The notes: generated by a model not told the origin, from the letters alone. Shown: positions 17,392 through 26,220, counted from the first letter of the stretch. The stretch is 64,000 nucleotides of DNA from Profundibacter amoris (GCF_003544895.1 NZ_CP032125.1:1874001-1938000), one strand, 5' to 3'. A program made the numbers and translations.

Positions 17392-18561
17392 TTACGCCCC
17401 TTTCACCGGCTGGCGCGTTTCCACCATGCGGGCGAAAAACGATGCCCCGATCGGGGAAATCTCGTCGTTGAAATCATAGCCGGTGTTATGCACCCCCGGC
17501 CCCGCGCCCTGCCCCAAAAACAGATAGGCACCGGGGCGGTGTTCCAGCATATATGAGAAATCCTCGGCCCCCATTTCGGGCTGCTGGTCGGCCACCACAT
17601 TGTCGGCACCGGATATTTCCGCCGCCACTTTGGCCGCCACAGCCACCTTTTCGGCGTCATTCACCGTGGCCGGATAGCCGATGTTATAGGTCAGCGACAC
17701 CTCGACATCATAAGCCGCCGCCACCCCCTCGCAGATCGCCTTCAGGCGCTTTTGCACCATGGCCTGCACGTCCTTTTCAAATGTACGCACCGTGCCGCCG
17801 ACAAAGGCAACCTCGGGGATGATATTATCCGCACTGCCGGTGTGGATTTGCGTCACCGACACCACCAGTTCCTTGCGGGTGTCCAGATTGCGGCTGACGA
17901 TGGTCTGGATCGCACTTGCCACGGCCACAGCCGCCACCACCGGATCGCGGGTGTCCTGCGGATAGGCGCCATGCCCGCCCAAGCCTTTGATATTGATTTC
18001 AAAATCATCCACCGCCGCCATGATCGGCCCCGGCGTGGTGGAAAACTGCCCGACCGGCAGCTCGGGGATATTGTGCAGGGCGTAAACCTCGCCAATGCCG
18101 AATTTCTCCATGATGCCTTCGTCACACATCACCTCGCCACCGCCGCCGCCTTCTTCGGCTGGCTGGAAAATCAGCGCCACGCGGCCGGAAAAATTGCGTG
18201 TTTCCGCCAGATAGCGCGCCGCGCCCAGCAGCATCGTGGTGTGCCCGTCATGGCCACAGGCGTGCATCCGGCCATCGATCTTCGAGGCATAGTCCAGCCC
18301 CGTTTCCTCGGGCATCGGCAGCGCATCCATATCCGCCCTTAGACCAATCGTCGGCCCATCGCCCTGCCCGTTGATGATCGCCACAAGGCCGGTGGTCGCA
18401 ATCCCCTCGTGAACCTCGTCCACCCCGAATTCGCGCAGCCGCTCGGCCACAAACTTCGCCGTTTCATAACATTCAAACCCCAGTTCCGGGTTTTCATGCA
18501 GATGCCGCCGCCAGCCTTGCATATCCTTGGTGAATTCGGCGATCCGGTTGACGATGGGCAT
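17392..18561 (-). CDS. M20 family amidohydrolase
   Basis: A 389-residue zinc peptidase/aminoacylase of the M20 hippurate-hydrolase type. Motifs: WRRHLHENPELGFE at the N-terminus, RADMDALP, HACGHDGHTTMLL with metal ligands, and the catalytic FQPAEEGGGGG. These enzymes remove acyl groups from amino acids or cleave peptides. The start at 18561 follows GGAG. It abuts the speB-like gene, so the two may handle related nitrogen compounds. Divergent from mazG. Confidence 0.93.
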   Translation of the reverse strand: MPIVNRIAEFTKDMQGWRRHLHENPELGFECYETAKFVAERLREFGVDEVHEGIATTGLVAIINGQGDGPTIGLRADMDALPMPEETGLDYASKIDGRMHACGHDGHTTMLLGAARYLAETRNFSGRVALIFQPAEEGGGGGEVMCDEGIMEKFGIGEVYALHNIPELPVGQFSTTPGPIMAAVDDFEINIKGLGGHGAYPQDTRDPVVAAVAVASAIQTIVSRNLDTRKELVVSVTQIHTGSADNIIPEVAFVGGTVRTFEKDVQAMVQKRLKAICEGVAAAYDVEVSLTYNIGYPATVNDAEKVAVAAKVAAEISGADNVVADQQPEMGAEDFSYMLEHRPGAYLFLGQGAGPGVHNTGYDFNDEISPIGASFFARMVETRQPVKGA

Positions 18562-18629
18562 TGCTGGACTCCTTGCCATGCTTGGTGTGTAACTACCTGC
18601 ACAGTTTCCCCAGATTTGGCGACAGCGCA

Positions 18630-19439
18630 ATGAAAAACGATGACCTGATCCACAACCCTGACGGCGGCATCCCCCGCCTGCTGGAAATCATGCGCCGGCT
18701 GCGCGATCCAAAAACCGGCTGCCCGTGGGATATCGAACAGGATTTCGCCAGCATCGCGCCCTACACGATTGAAGAAGCCTACGAGGTGGCCGATGCCATC
18801 GAACGTGGCGATATGGCTGATCTCGAGGGTGAATTGGGCGATCTGCTGCTACAGGTCGTCTATCACACCACAATGGGCGAAGAAGCGGGGCATTTCACCT
18901 TTGAATCCGTCACCCGCGCCATTGCCGACAAAATGGTTGCCCGCCATCCGCATGTGTTCGGCGATGAAAGCCGCGATAAATCCGCCGAACAGCAAACCGC
19001 CGACTGGGAGGCAATCAAGGCCAAAGAGCGTGCCGGCAAATCAGAACGCGGCACGCTGGACGGGGTCGCGATCGGCCTGCCCGCCCTGTTGCGGGCGTTG
19101 AAACTGCAAAAACGCGCCGCCCGTGTGGGGTTCGACTGGCCCTCGACCACCGACGTGCTGGACAAAATTGTCGAGGAATCCCGCGAATTGGTCGAGGCAA
19201 AGGAAACCCTGCCTCAGGAAAAAATCGAGGAAGAATACGGTGATCTGTTATTCGTGATGGCCAACCTTGGTCGTCACCTTGGCCTTGATCCCGAAGCCGC
19301 CCTGCGCCGCGCCAACGCCAAATTCACCCGCCGGTTCGAAGCGATCGAAGCCAAACTGACCGAACGCGGCAAAACCCCGTCCCAATCCGATCTGGCGGAA
19401 ATGGATGCGCTGTGGGATCAGGTCAAAGCCGAAGAATAG
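18630..19439 (+). CDS. mazG: Nucleoside triphosphate pyrophosphohydrolase MazG
   Basis: A 269-residue all-alpha NTP pyrophosphatase that hydrolyses NTPs to NMP and PPi. It has two MazG domains: the first starts IMRRLRDPKTGCPWDIEQ and holds the metal-binding EEAYEVADAIE and ELGDLLLQV helices; the second holds KIVEESRELVEAKE and EEEYGDLLFVMANL. Length matches E. coli MazG. The frame is open back to 18561, but family similarity begins at 18630. Confidence 0.95.
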   Translation: MKNDDLIHNPDGGIPRLLEIMRRLRDPKTGCPWDIEQDFASIAPYTIEEAYEVADAIERGDMADLEGELGDLLLQVVYHTTMGEEAGHFTFESVTRAIADKMVARHPHVFGDESRDKSAEQQTADWEAIKAKERAGKSERGTLDGVAIGLPALLRALKLQKRAARVGFDWPSTTDVLDKIVEESRELVEAKETLPQEKIEEEYGDLLFVMANLGRHLGLDPEAALRRANAKFTRRFEAIEAKLTERGKTPSQSDLAEMDALWDQVKAEE

Positions 19440-19441
19440 CC

Positions 19442-19482
19442 CCATTACCGTTCCCCAAATATCCCCCGCGCGGCAGCGCATA
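19442..19482 (+). repeat. Dispersed 3'-flank box, copy B
   Basis: Starts two bases after the mazG stop. The first 25 bases equal copy A (12073-12112, reverse strand). Like the other boxes it directly follows a coding region. Confidence 0.65.
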
Positions 19483-19503
19483 AAAGTTACCTTACTTTTT
19501 TAA

Positions 19504-19539
19504 TCAGGTATTGACCTGACAGTTTTACTCGGCTTTAAC
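19504..19539 (+). promoter_or_regulatory. Promoter with operator-like inverted repeat before iron-binding protein gene
   Basis: TCAGGT-ATTG-ACCTGA (19504-19519) is a perfect six-base inverted repeat overlapping a possible -35 TTGACC (19511-19516), 17 bases before TTTAAC. A repressor bound here would block the promoter. Iron control is inferred from the downstream gene, not from a match to a known box. Confidence 0.5.
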
Positions 19540-19569
19540 ACCCCCATCACTCAACTGATGGAGACGCCC

Positions 19570-20571
19570 ATGTTCACCCCCCTGCGCACCGCCCTTCTGG
19601 CCACCTTCGCATTGACCACCCCTGCAATGGCCGAGGTCAACATCTACTCCTACCGCCAACCCGAGCTGATCCAGCCCCTGATGGACAGGTTCACCGAAGA
19701 AACCGGCATCCCTGTCAACATTGCCTTTCTGAAAAAGGGCATGATCGAAAAACTCCGCGCCGAGGGCAAACGCTCGCCGGCCGATCTGATCTTTACCGTC
19801 GATATCGCCCGCCTCTCGGCCGTGGTGAATGCCGATCTGGCCCAGCCGGTGACTTCCGACATCCTGACCGCCAACATCCCCGCCGACCTGCGCGACCCCG
19901 ATAACCGGTGGTTCGGCCTGACCACCCGCGCCCGCGTGGTGTTCGCCTCGAAAGAGCGCGCACCTGAAGGCGTGGCCACCTATGACGAACTGGCCGATCC
20001 TAAATGGCAGGGCCGCATCTGCACCCGTTCGGGAACCCACGCCTATACCGTGGCGCTGGTCTCGGCCGCGATCTATCACATGGGCGAAGACGGTGCGAAA
20101 ACATGGCTGCAGGGGGTCAAAGCCAATCTGGCCCGCAAACCGCAAGGCAACGACCGCGCGCAGGTCAAGGCGGTCTGGGCCGGTGAATGCGACATCGCCC
20201 TTGGCAACACCTATTACATGGGCAAAATGCTGGGCAATCCGGAACAGGTGCCCTGGGCCGATAGCGTCAACGTGGTGTTTCCGGCATTCAAGGATGGCGG
20301 CACCCATGTGAATGTCTCGGGCATGGCGCTGGCCAAATTCGCCCCCCACAGGGATGACGCGATCAAACTGATGGAATTCCTCGCCTCACCCGAAGCACAG
20401 GAAATCTATGCCGAGCAGAACTTTGAATACCCCGTCGCTCCCGGGACCAAGCCCAGCGAACTTGTGGCCAGCTGGGGCACATTCACCCCCGACCCCGTTA
20501 ACCTGATGGACATCGCCAAACTGCGCCCTGCTGCCTTGCGGATCATACAGGAGGTCGATTTCGACGGCTGA
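19570..20571 (+). CDS. Iron(III)-type ABC transporter substrate-binding protein, orphan
   Basis: A 333-residue periplasmic binding protein with a signal peptide (about 1-21, ending PAMA) and FbpA/FutA-like features: VNIYSYRQPELIQPLMDRF at the mature N-terminus, KGKRSPADLIF-like loop, GRICTRSGTHAYTVAL and a YYMGKML region carrying the adjacent tyrosines used by this family to bind ferric ion. The chosen ATG follows GGAGA. No permease or ATPase gene is adjacent, so it probably works with components encoded elsewhere. Confidence 0.87.
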   Translation: MFTPLRTALLATFALTTPAMAEVNIYSYRQPELIQPLMDRFTEETGIPVNIAFLKKGMIEKLRAEGKRSPADLIFTVDIARLSAVVNADLAQPVTSDILTANIPADLRDPDNRWFGLTTRARVVFASKERAPEGVATYDELADPKWQGRICTRSGTHAYTVALVSAAIYHMGEDGAKTWLQGVKANLARKPQGNDRAQVKAVWAGECDIALGNTYYMGKMLGNPEQVPWADSVNVVFPAFKDGGTHVNVSGMALAKFAPHRDDAIKLMEFLASPEAQEIYAEQNFEYPVAPGTKPSELVASWGTFTPDPVNLMDIAKLRPAALRIIQEVDFDG

Positions 20572-20576
20572 CCGCC

Positions 20577-20610
20577 CCTTCTTCTTGCCCTAAATACCTG
20601 CGCCGCAGGC
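20577..20610 (+). repeat. Dispersed 3'-flank box, copy C (paired with 61711-61744)
   Basis: A 34-base stretch identical to 61711-61744 except for one base. It ends in a short hairpin, CCTGCG-C-CGCAGG. It lies just after the binding-protein stop and before a strong hairpin. Confidence 0.65.
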
Positions 20611-20611
20611 C

Positions 20612-20639
20612 AGCGCCGCCCCCATCAGGGGGCGGCGCT
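20612..20639 (+). terminator. Strong GC hairpin after the binding-protein gene
   Basis: A perfect 12-bp stem (AGCGCCGCCCCC / GGGGGCGGCGCT) with an ATCA loop. No T tract follows, so it may be a transcript-end stabiliser or weak terminator. A smaller hairpin, CGCGCC-AAA-GGCGCG, follows at 20648-20662. Confidence 0.55.
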
Positions 20640-20735
20640 TCGGGTGACGCGCCAAAGGCGCGGCACAACTGCTCATTCCACTGGACAAGCAGCAAATCCA
20701 CCAGCATTGTGCGCCTGAATAACAGGAGCCAGCCC

Positions 20736-21680
20736 ATGACCACCCCGCGCAAAATCATCATCGACACCGACCCAGGACAGGACGACGCCGTCGCCATCCT
20801 GCTGGCCCTTGCCAGCCCCGAGGAGATCGAGGTGATCGGCATCACCGCCGTTGCCGGCAACGTGCCCCTGCCCCTGACCCACAAAAACGCCCGCATCATC
20901 TGCGAGCTGGCAGGCAAGACCGATATCCCCGTCTATGCCGGTTGTGACCGTCCGCTGGCGCATGATCTGGTCACCGCCGAACATGTCCACGGCAAAACCG
21001 GCCTTGATGGCCCCGACCTGCCGGATCCGCAAATGCATCTGACCGATGGCCACGCGGTGGATTACATCATCGACACCCTGCGCCATGAGCCATCCGGCAC
21101 CATCACCCTGTGCCCGATCGGCCCGCTGACCAACATCGCCACCGCCTTTCAAAAGGCCCCCGATATCATTGACAAGGTGCAGGAAATCATCCTGATGGGT
21201 GGCGCCTATTTTGAAGTGGGCAACATCACCCCGGCCGCCGAATTCAACATCTACGTTGATCCCGAGGCCGCCGATATTGTGTTCAAATCAGGCGTGCCCA
21301 TTGTGGTGATGCCGCTGGACGTTACTCACAAGGCACTGGTCACAAAACAGCGCAACGACGCATTCCGCAACATCGGCACCCCTGTCGGCATCGCCGTGGC
21401 CAAAATGACCGAGTTCTTTGAGCGGTTCGACAAGGAAAAATACGGCTCGGAAGGTGCCCCGCTGCACGACCCCTGCGTCACCGCCTATCTGATCAAACCC
21501 GAACTGTTCAAAGGCCGCCATGTAAACGTTGAAATCGAAACCGTTTCCGACCTGACCCGCGGCATGACGGTGGCCGACTGGTGGGATGTCACCGACCGCC
21601 CCGCCAACGCGCTGTTTATTGGCGATGTGGATGCCGACGGGTTCTTTGCCCTGCTGACCGAAAGGCTGGCGCGACTGTAA
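20736..21680 (+). CDS. Nucleoside hydrolase
   Basis: A 314-residue inosine/uridine-preferring nucleoside hydrolase that cleaves the N-glycosidic bond of ribonucleosides using calcium. The family's IIIDTDPGQDDAVAILLAL motif is at the N-terminus, with the conserved VAGNVPL, CPIGPLTNIA and EFNIYVDPEAA stretches. The catalytic region LHDPCVTAYLI is present. ATG at 20736 follows AGGAGCC. It precedes a ureohydrolase by 24 bases, likely an operon, suggesting salvage of purine or guanidino nitrogen (inference). Confidence 0.93.
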   Translation: MTTPRKIIIDTDPGQDDAVAILLALASPEEIEVIGITAVAGNVPLPLTHKNARIICELAGKTDIPVYAGCDRPLAHDLVTAEHVHGKTGLDGPDLPDPQMHLTDGHAVDYIIDTLRHEPSGTITLCPIGPLTNIATAFQKAPDIIDKVQEIILMGGAYFEVGNITPAAEFNIYVDPEAADIVFKSGVPIVVMPLDVTHKALVTKQRNDAFRNIGTPVGIAVAKMTEFFERFDKEKYGSEGAPLHDPCVTAYLIKPELFKGRHVNVEIETVSDLTRGMTVADWWDVTDRPANALFIGDVDADGFFALLTERLARL

Positions 21681-21704
21681 CACTATAACAAAGCGAGACC
21701 GGGG

Positions 21705-22670
21705 ATGAGCAAACACGGATATGAATCAGGGCGCCTTGATCTGCCCTTCGTCGGCATCGCGACCTTTGCCAAGAAACCTTACGTTCAAGACTGGTCCAGT
21801 ATCGACGCCGATGTTGCCATCCTTGGCGCACCTTATGATTTCGGCACCCAATGGCGGCCCGGTGCGCGGTTCGGACCACGGGCGGTGCGCGAGGCTTCGA
21901 CCCTATTCGCCTTTGGCCACGCAGGGGCCTATGATCACGAGGATGACGCCACCTATCTGGGCGCGGACGTGCGCATTGTCGATATTGGCGATGCCGACAT
22001 CATCCACACCGACACCACCGGCAGCCATAAAAATATCGAAACAGGCGTGCGGGCCATTCTGGCCGCAGGCGCCCTGCCCGTCACCATTGGCGGCGACCAT
22101 TCAATCAACATCCCCTGCATCAATGCCTTTGATGATCAGGGCGATATCCACGTGTTGCAGATCGACGCCCATCTGGATTTCGTGGACGTGCGCCACGGCG
22201 TCACGCATGGCCACGGCAACCCAATGCGCCGCGCGGCCGACAAGGATTATGTCACCGGCCTAACCCAGCTTGGCATCCGCAATGTGTCCTCCACCGCCAA
22301 AGAAGGCTACGAGGACGCCCGCCGCATGGGCTCGGACATCCTGTCGGTTCGTCAATGTCGTAAACTGGGCACCGACGCCGTGCTGGCCCGCATCCCCAAA
22401 GGCGCGCGGATATACATCACCATCGACATCGACGCCTTCTGCCCCTCGATCGCACCGGGCACCGGCACCCCCAGCCACGGCGGGTTTCTGTATTACGAGG
22501 TGCTGGAATTGCTGCAAGGCGTGGCGCAGGTACACGAAGTGGTCGGCATTGATCTAGTCGAAGTCGCACCGGATTATGATCCCACGGGCAGCACAGCGAT
22601 ATTGGCGGCGCAGGTGTTGCTGAATTTGCTGGGGTTTATATTTCATTCGAAAACGGACAAAAACTCCTAA
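21705..22670 (+). CDS. Agmatinase/ureohydrolase family protein (paralogue 2)
   Basis: A 321-residue ureohydrolase, second in the window. Metal motifs: TIGGDHSIN, QIDAHLDFVD and DIDAFCPSIAPGTG. The stretch after the second motif (VRHGVTHGHGNPMRRA) differs from paralogue 1, so the substrate may differ. It probably shares a transcript with the nucleoside hydrolase. Its last four bases overlap the convergent alpha/beta hydrolase gene. Confidence 0.88.
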   Translation: MSKHGYESGRLDLPFVGIATFAKKPYVQDWSSIDADVAILGAPYDFGTQWRPGARFGPRAVREASTLFAFGHAGAYDHEDDATYLGADVRIVDIGDADIIHTDTTGSHKNIETGVRAILAAGALPVTIGGDHSINIPCINAFDDQGDIHVLQIDAHLDFVDVRHGVTHGHGNPMRRAADKDYVTGLTQLGIRNVSSTAKEGYEDARRMGSDILSVRQCRKLGTDAVLARIPKGARIYITIDIDAFCPSIAPGTGTPSHGGFLYYEVLELLQGVAQVHEVVGIDLVEVAPDYDPTGSTAILAAQVLLNLLGFIFHSKTDKNS

Positions 22671-23452
22671 AACCCGTTCCCCTCCATCCACTTCAACATA
22701 TGCCCTGCGTATTTCTCCCAATTCTTGTCCAGCATCAAGCAGTGGCCCGCGTCCGGATAGATCACCGCCTCGACCCCGTGCTTTTTCGCCGTGGCCCGCA
22801 CCATGCCCGAGGACACCGCCGGATCGCCCTGCGCGCCCATCACCAGCACCGGTTTGCCGTGTCTCCCGATGCCCGGTCGCGGGAACAGCATATCAAGGAA
22901 CGCGCGAAACGATTCATCGCACAGCATGTCGTAAAACCGCATCTTCTCGGACTCCGGCATCCCGCCTGCGAAAAACATATCGGGCGTCACATCGGGGTTC
23001 TTCAGGAACGGCCGCAGATTGGCCGTCAAATTACATTTCAGCATCAACAAGGGGTGCTGCCTCGTCAATCGCAGGATCGTCGGAAGGAAACCGGCAGGCG
23101 GCACCGAGGCCAGAGTGACCAGCGCCGCCACCTCCTGATCCCGCGCCACGATCTGCGACAACAATCCGCCCATGGAATGCCCAACCAGAATGGGGGGCTG
23201 CCCGATCTGCCCGATCGCTTGCTTGATGTCCTTCACATAGGCAGAAATAGGCACCCAGCGCACCTTGGCATTGTCGCCGCTGCCGCCATGATACCGCAGA
23301 GACACGGAATGGGTTTCAAAGCCCTGCGCATTGAAATAGGGGGCGAAATATTCCTCGAACCCCCACGCCGCGAAGGACATGCCATGCACAAACAGGATCG
23401 GGGTTGATCTGGCTTTGCCTTGCGGTTTTCGGATAATGATTTCCAGGTCCAT
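22667..23452 (-). CDS. Alpha/beta hydrolase
   Basis: A 261-residue cytoplasmic alpha/beta hydrolase. The oxyanion-loop region FVHGMSFAAWGF, nucleophile elbow VGHSMGGLLS with the catalytic serine, and a late DAGHCLMLDKNW with the catalytic histidine are visible, so the triad looks complete. Substrate unknown; lipase-, esterase- and lactonase-like members share this layout. It overlaps the convergent ureohydrolase by four bases. Confidence 0.87.
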   Translation of the reverse strand: MDLEIIIRKPQGKARSTPILFVHGMSFAAWGFEEYFAPYFNAQGFETHSVSLRYHGGSGDNAKVRWVPISAYVKDIKQAIGQIGQPPILVGHSMGGLLSQIVARDQEVAALVTLASVPPAGFLPTILRLTRQHPLLMLKCNLTANLRPFLKNPDVTPDMFFAGGMPESEKMRFYDMLCDESFRAFLDMLFPRPGIGRHGKPVLVMGAQGDPAVSSGMVRATAKKHGVEAVIYPDAGHCLMLDKNWEKYAGHMLKWMEGNGF

Positions 23453-23783
23453 CGATTTTCCCTTTAAGGTTTTTAAAAATCGCTCTCACAGTCTGTAGCA
23501 ATGTGTCGGGTTGGTCAAATCCTGGTTGGACTGAATTCTGGCCAATGGATCCAGGGTCAGGACCTATCGGAGGGTATCCCGTCGCACCAGTGCGATCGGT
23601 TATGCGGCAGATCAATGCATTTGGGTGTGCAACCTGTTACACTATCAAACAATAAATCAACTAAATGTCTGCATTTCGGTGGGCGGGTTTGTGATATCCG
23701 CGATTATTATCCCTCGGGGATACGCCACATTTGATATGGCGAGACCAGACCGGGGGTGTAACTTTTCAATGAGGAAATCTGTT
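23453..23783. other. Intergenic region of 331 bp, no gene recognised
   Basis: Lies between the divergent alpha/beta hydrolase and host-attachment-family genes. Small open frames occur but none has family character or a good ribosome-binding site. It must hold both promoters; none stands out clearly enough to place. Confidence 0.5.
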
Positions 23784-24221
23784 ATGAAAACCAGAAGAAC
23801 ATGGATTTTAATTACCGACAGTGCATCCGCACATATTCTAGAAAACACCGGCCCGGGAAAGGGTCTGAAAAAACTGGATGGCAAGGTCTGGCATGCGCAA
23901 CAAAAGGACGCTTATGAAAGCCCGCAGGGTATGACCAACAACAGCGTCGGGCGCTCTATGCATCGGATGGCCCCGCATAGTTCATCTAACAAAGAAGAAA
24001 GCGCCTTTGCCAAGGACATAGCGGTGCGTTTATCAAAGGCGCATGCGGCTGGAGAATTTGACGATCTGGTCTTGGCGGCGCCCCCCGGAATGCTGGGACT
24101 ATTGCGTCCTCACCTGGATGATAAGTTGCAGGCGTCGGTGATTGCAGAGCTGCCAAAAGATTTGGTGAAAACCCCTGAAATTGACCTGAAAAAACATTTT
24201 ACGGATGTATTGGCACTCTAG
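23784..24221 (+). CDS. Host attachment family protein (PF10116 type)
   Basis: A 145-residue soluble protein resembling the family named for a protein required for attachment to host cells, which is related to archaeal/eukaryotic release-factor-like folds (baeRF). The start RTWILITDSASAHILEN is family-typical, as is VLAAPPGMLGLLR followed by a C-terminal PEIDLKKHFTDVL. The ATG at 23784 follows GAGGAAA; the frame is open to 23625. Its cellular role is not established. Confidence 0.8.
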   Translation: MKTRRTWILITDSASAHILENTGPGKGLKKLDGKVWHAQQKDAYESPQGMTNNSVGRSMHRMAPHSSSNKEESAFAKDIAVRLSKAHAAGEFDDLVLAAPPGMLGLLRPHLDDKLQASVIAELPKDLVKTPEIDLKKHFTDVLAL

Positions 24222-24280
24222 TTGGGGCCAAGCAAGTCATTGGGTATGTGATATCGCGCATCATTTCTCGAACGCGCCCC

Positions 24281-25054
24281 TCACATCCCCAACCTTTCCC
24301 TTGCATCCTTCGCCAACCCGCGAACCGCCGCCGTATAAAGCGACACATCGGCCGACAATCCCAAAAACGTCACACCAAGATCGCGCATTTCAACGCAATC
24401 CCCGCCGCCGATGATCCCGACCGCCTTGCCCGCAGCCCGTATCCGCTGAACCGCGTGTTTGACGGTGGCCTTTACTTCGGGCGTGCCGGCATTGCCGATG
24501 AACCCCATATCCGCCGACAGGTCCGAGGGGCCGATGAACACCACGTCCACCCCCTCGACCGCAGTGATGGTGTCGATGTTTTCAATCGCCCGCGCACTTT
24601 CCACCTGAACGATCAGGCAGATTTCATCGTTGGCCGTGGTGGCATAATCGGTGATCGCGTTATAGTTCGAGGCCCGCACCATCGACGCCGCCAGCCCGCG
24701 CGCACCATCCGGCGGGTAGCGAACAGCGCGCACCATGGATTCGGCGTCCTCGGCCGTTTCCACCATCGGCACCATCACCGTTTGCGCGCCGATATCCAGC
24801 ACCTGTTTCAACACCCAGTCCTGGCCGATCGGCACCCGCACCACCGGCGCGGCCCCTGCCCCGTTCATCGCCTGCAATTGCGCAAGGATCATCGGGATGT
24901 CGTTGGGCGCATGTTCACCATCAATCAAACACCAGTCATAGCCCGCTGTGGCGCCGATTTCGGCCATCAACGGTTGCCCCGTTGCCAGCCACAGGCCGAT
25001 TTGCATTTCTCCTGCGGCAAGGGCGGCTTTCAATTTGTTTTTCGGGGCTGGCAT
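24281..25054 (-). CDS. hpaI: HpcH/HpaI family aldolase
   Basis: A 257-residue metal-dependent class II aldolase, usually named 4-hydroxy-2-oxoheptanedioate aldolase, splitting 2-oxo-4-hydroxy acids to pyruvate and an aldehyde. Motifs: IGLWLATGQPLMAEI, the catalytic region CLIDGEHAPND, VMVPMVETAEDA, RYPPDGARG and VFIGPSDLSADMG. It is divergent from a TRAP transporter for organic acids, so it may act on the imported substrate or a breakdown product (inference). Confidence 0.9.
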   Translation of the reverse strand: MPAPKNKLKAALAAGEMQIGLWLATGQPLMAEIGATAGYDWCLIDGEHAPNDIPMILAQLQAMNGAGAAPVVRVPIGQDWVLKQVLDIGAQTVMVPMVETAEDAESMVRAVRYPPDGARGLAASMVRASNYNAITDYATTANDEICLIVQVESARAIENIDTITAVEGVDVVFIGPSDLSADMGFIGNAGTPEVKATVKHAVQRIRAAGKAVGIIGGGDCVEMRDLGVTFLGLSADVSLYTAAVRGLAKDARERLGM

Positions 25055-25178
25055 GGCTGGTCTCCTTTTTTTCCACAGCCACCTTCGCCCGCCCTAACCG
25101 TCCGGTCAACATTTTTGCTGGACAACACGTGTGGGCAGGCTACCTTACTCCGAGATAAAAAATCTGGGAGAGAGACTT

Positions 25179-26189
25179 ATGAAACATCTGTTAGGCCGTG
25201 TGGCCGTTGCCGCCATCGCCGTTGCCTTTGCATCCGAAGCGATGGCGACCGAGTGGAACGTATCCCTCTGGGGCAAACGCCGCGCCTTTACCGAACACGT
25301 CGAAAAGCTGGCCGAGCTGGTCAGCGAAAAGACCAACGGCGAATTCACCCTGAACATTTCCTATGGCGGTCTGTCCAAGAACAAGGAAAATCTGGACGGG
25401 ATTTCGATTGGCGCCTTTGAAATGGCCCAGTTCTGCGCCGGTTACCACCGCGACAAAAACCCGACCATCACGGTTCTGGAGCTGCCCTTCCTTGGCGTGG
25501 CCAACCTGCAAGAGGAAGTCGCGGTATCAAAAGCCGTTTATGCCCACCCTGCCGTGCAGAAGGATCTGGCCCGCTGGAACGCCAAACTGCTGATGACATC
25601 GCCGATGCCGCAATACAACATTGTCGGCACAGGCGAGCCGCGCAGCACGCTGGACAGCATGAAGGGCATGCGTGTTCGCGCCACCGGCGGCGTTGGCAAG
25701 GCCTTTGCCGCAATCGGTGCCGTGCCAACATCAGTCACCGCCACCGAAGCCTATAACGCGATGGAAAGCGGCGTGGTCGACACCGTGGCCTTTGCCCCGC
25801 ACGCCCATCTGGCCTTCCGCACCATCGACATCGCCGACTGGTGGACCGAGAACCTGAACCCCGGCACGGTGAACTGCCCTGTTGTGGTGAACACCGACGC
25901 TTATGAGGCCCTGTCCGATAGCGAGCGCGAGGCGCTGGATTCATCGGTAGACGAGGCGATTGCGCATTACGTCGACAACTACGAGAACCTGCTGACCAAA
26001 TGGGACGGTATTCTGAAGGAAAAGGAGGTCACCCGCGTTCATATTTCCGACGACGATCTGGCCGCCTTCCGCGCCGCTGCGGCTGATCCGATCCGCGAGC
26101 AGTGGATCAAGGACATGGAAGCCCAGGGCCTGCCCGGTCAGGAATTGTATGATCTGGTTATGGAAACGCTGAAGAAAGAGCGGATGTAG
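25179..26189 (+). CDS. dctP: TRAP transporter substrate-binding protein
   Basis: A 336-residue periplasmic DctP-family receptor with a signal peptide (about 1-23, ending AMA). The mid-protein stretch PMPQYNIVGTGEPRSTLDSMKGMRVRATGG (contains the arginine that usually pairs with a substrate carboxylate) is typical, followed by VPTSVTATEAYNAMESGVVD. The ATG at 25179 follows GGGAGAGAG. It heads a dctPQM operon. A carboxylate substrate is likely; identity unknown. Confidence 0.93.
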   Translation: MKHLLGRVAVAAIAVAFASEAMATEWNVSLWGKRRAFTEHVEKLAELVSEKTNGEFTLNISYGGLSKNKENLDGISIGAFEMAQFCAGYHRDKNPTITVLELPFLGVANLQEEVAVSKAVYAHPAVQKDLARWNAKLLMTSPMPQYNIVGTGEPRSTLDSMKGMRVRATGGVGKAFAAIGAVPTSVTATEAYNAMESGVVDTVAFAPHAHLAFRTIDIADWWTENLNPGTVNCPVVVNTDAYEALSDSEREALDSSVDEAIAHYVDNYENLLTKWDGILKEKEVTRVHISDDDLAAFRAAAADPIREQWIKDMEAQGLPGQELYDLVMETLKKERM

Positions 26190-26220
26190 GGCTGCGCGCC
26201 TTGCGAGGTTAAAAAAATCG

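Noticed and set aside
23501-23734. 77-codon frame in the 331-base gap
   Set aside because: No ribosome-binding site, low-quality composition, no family character.
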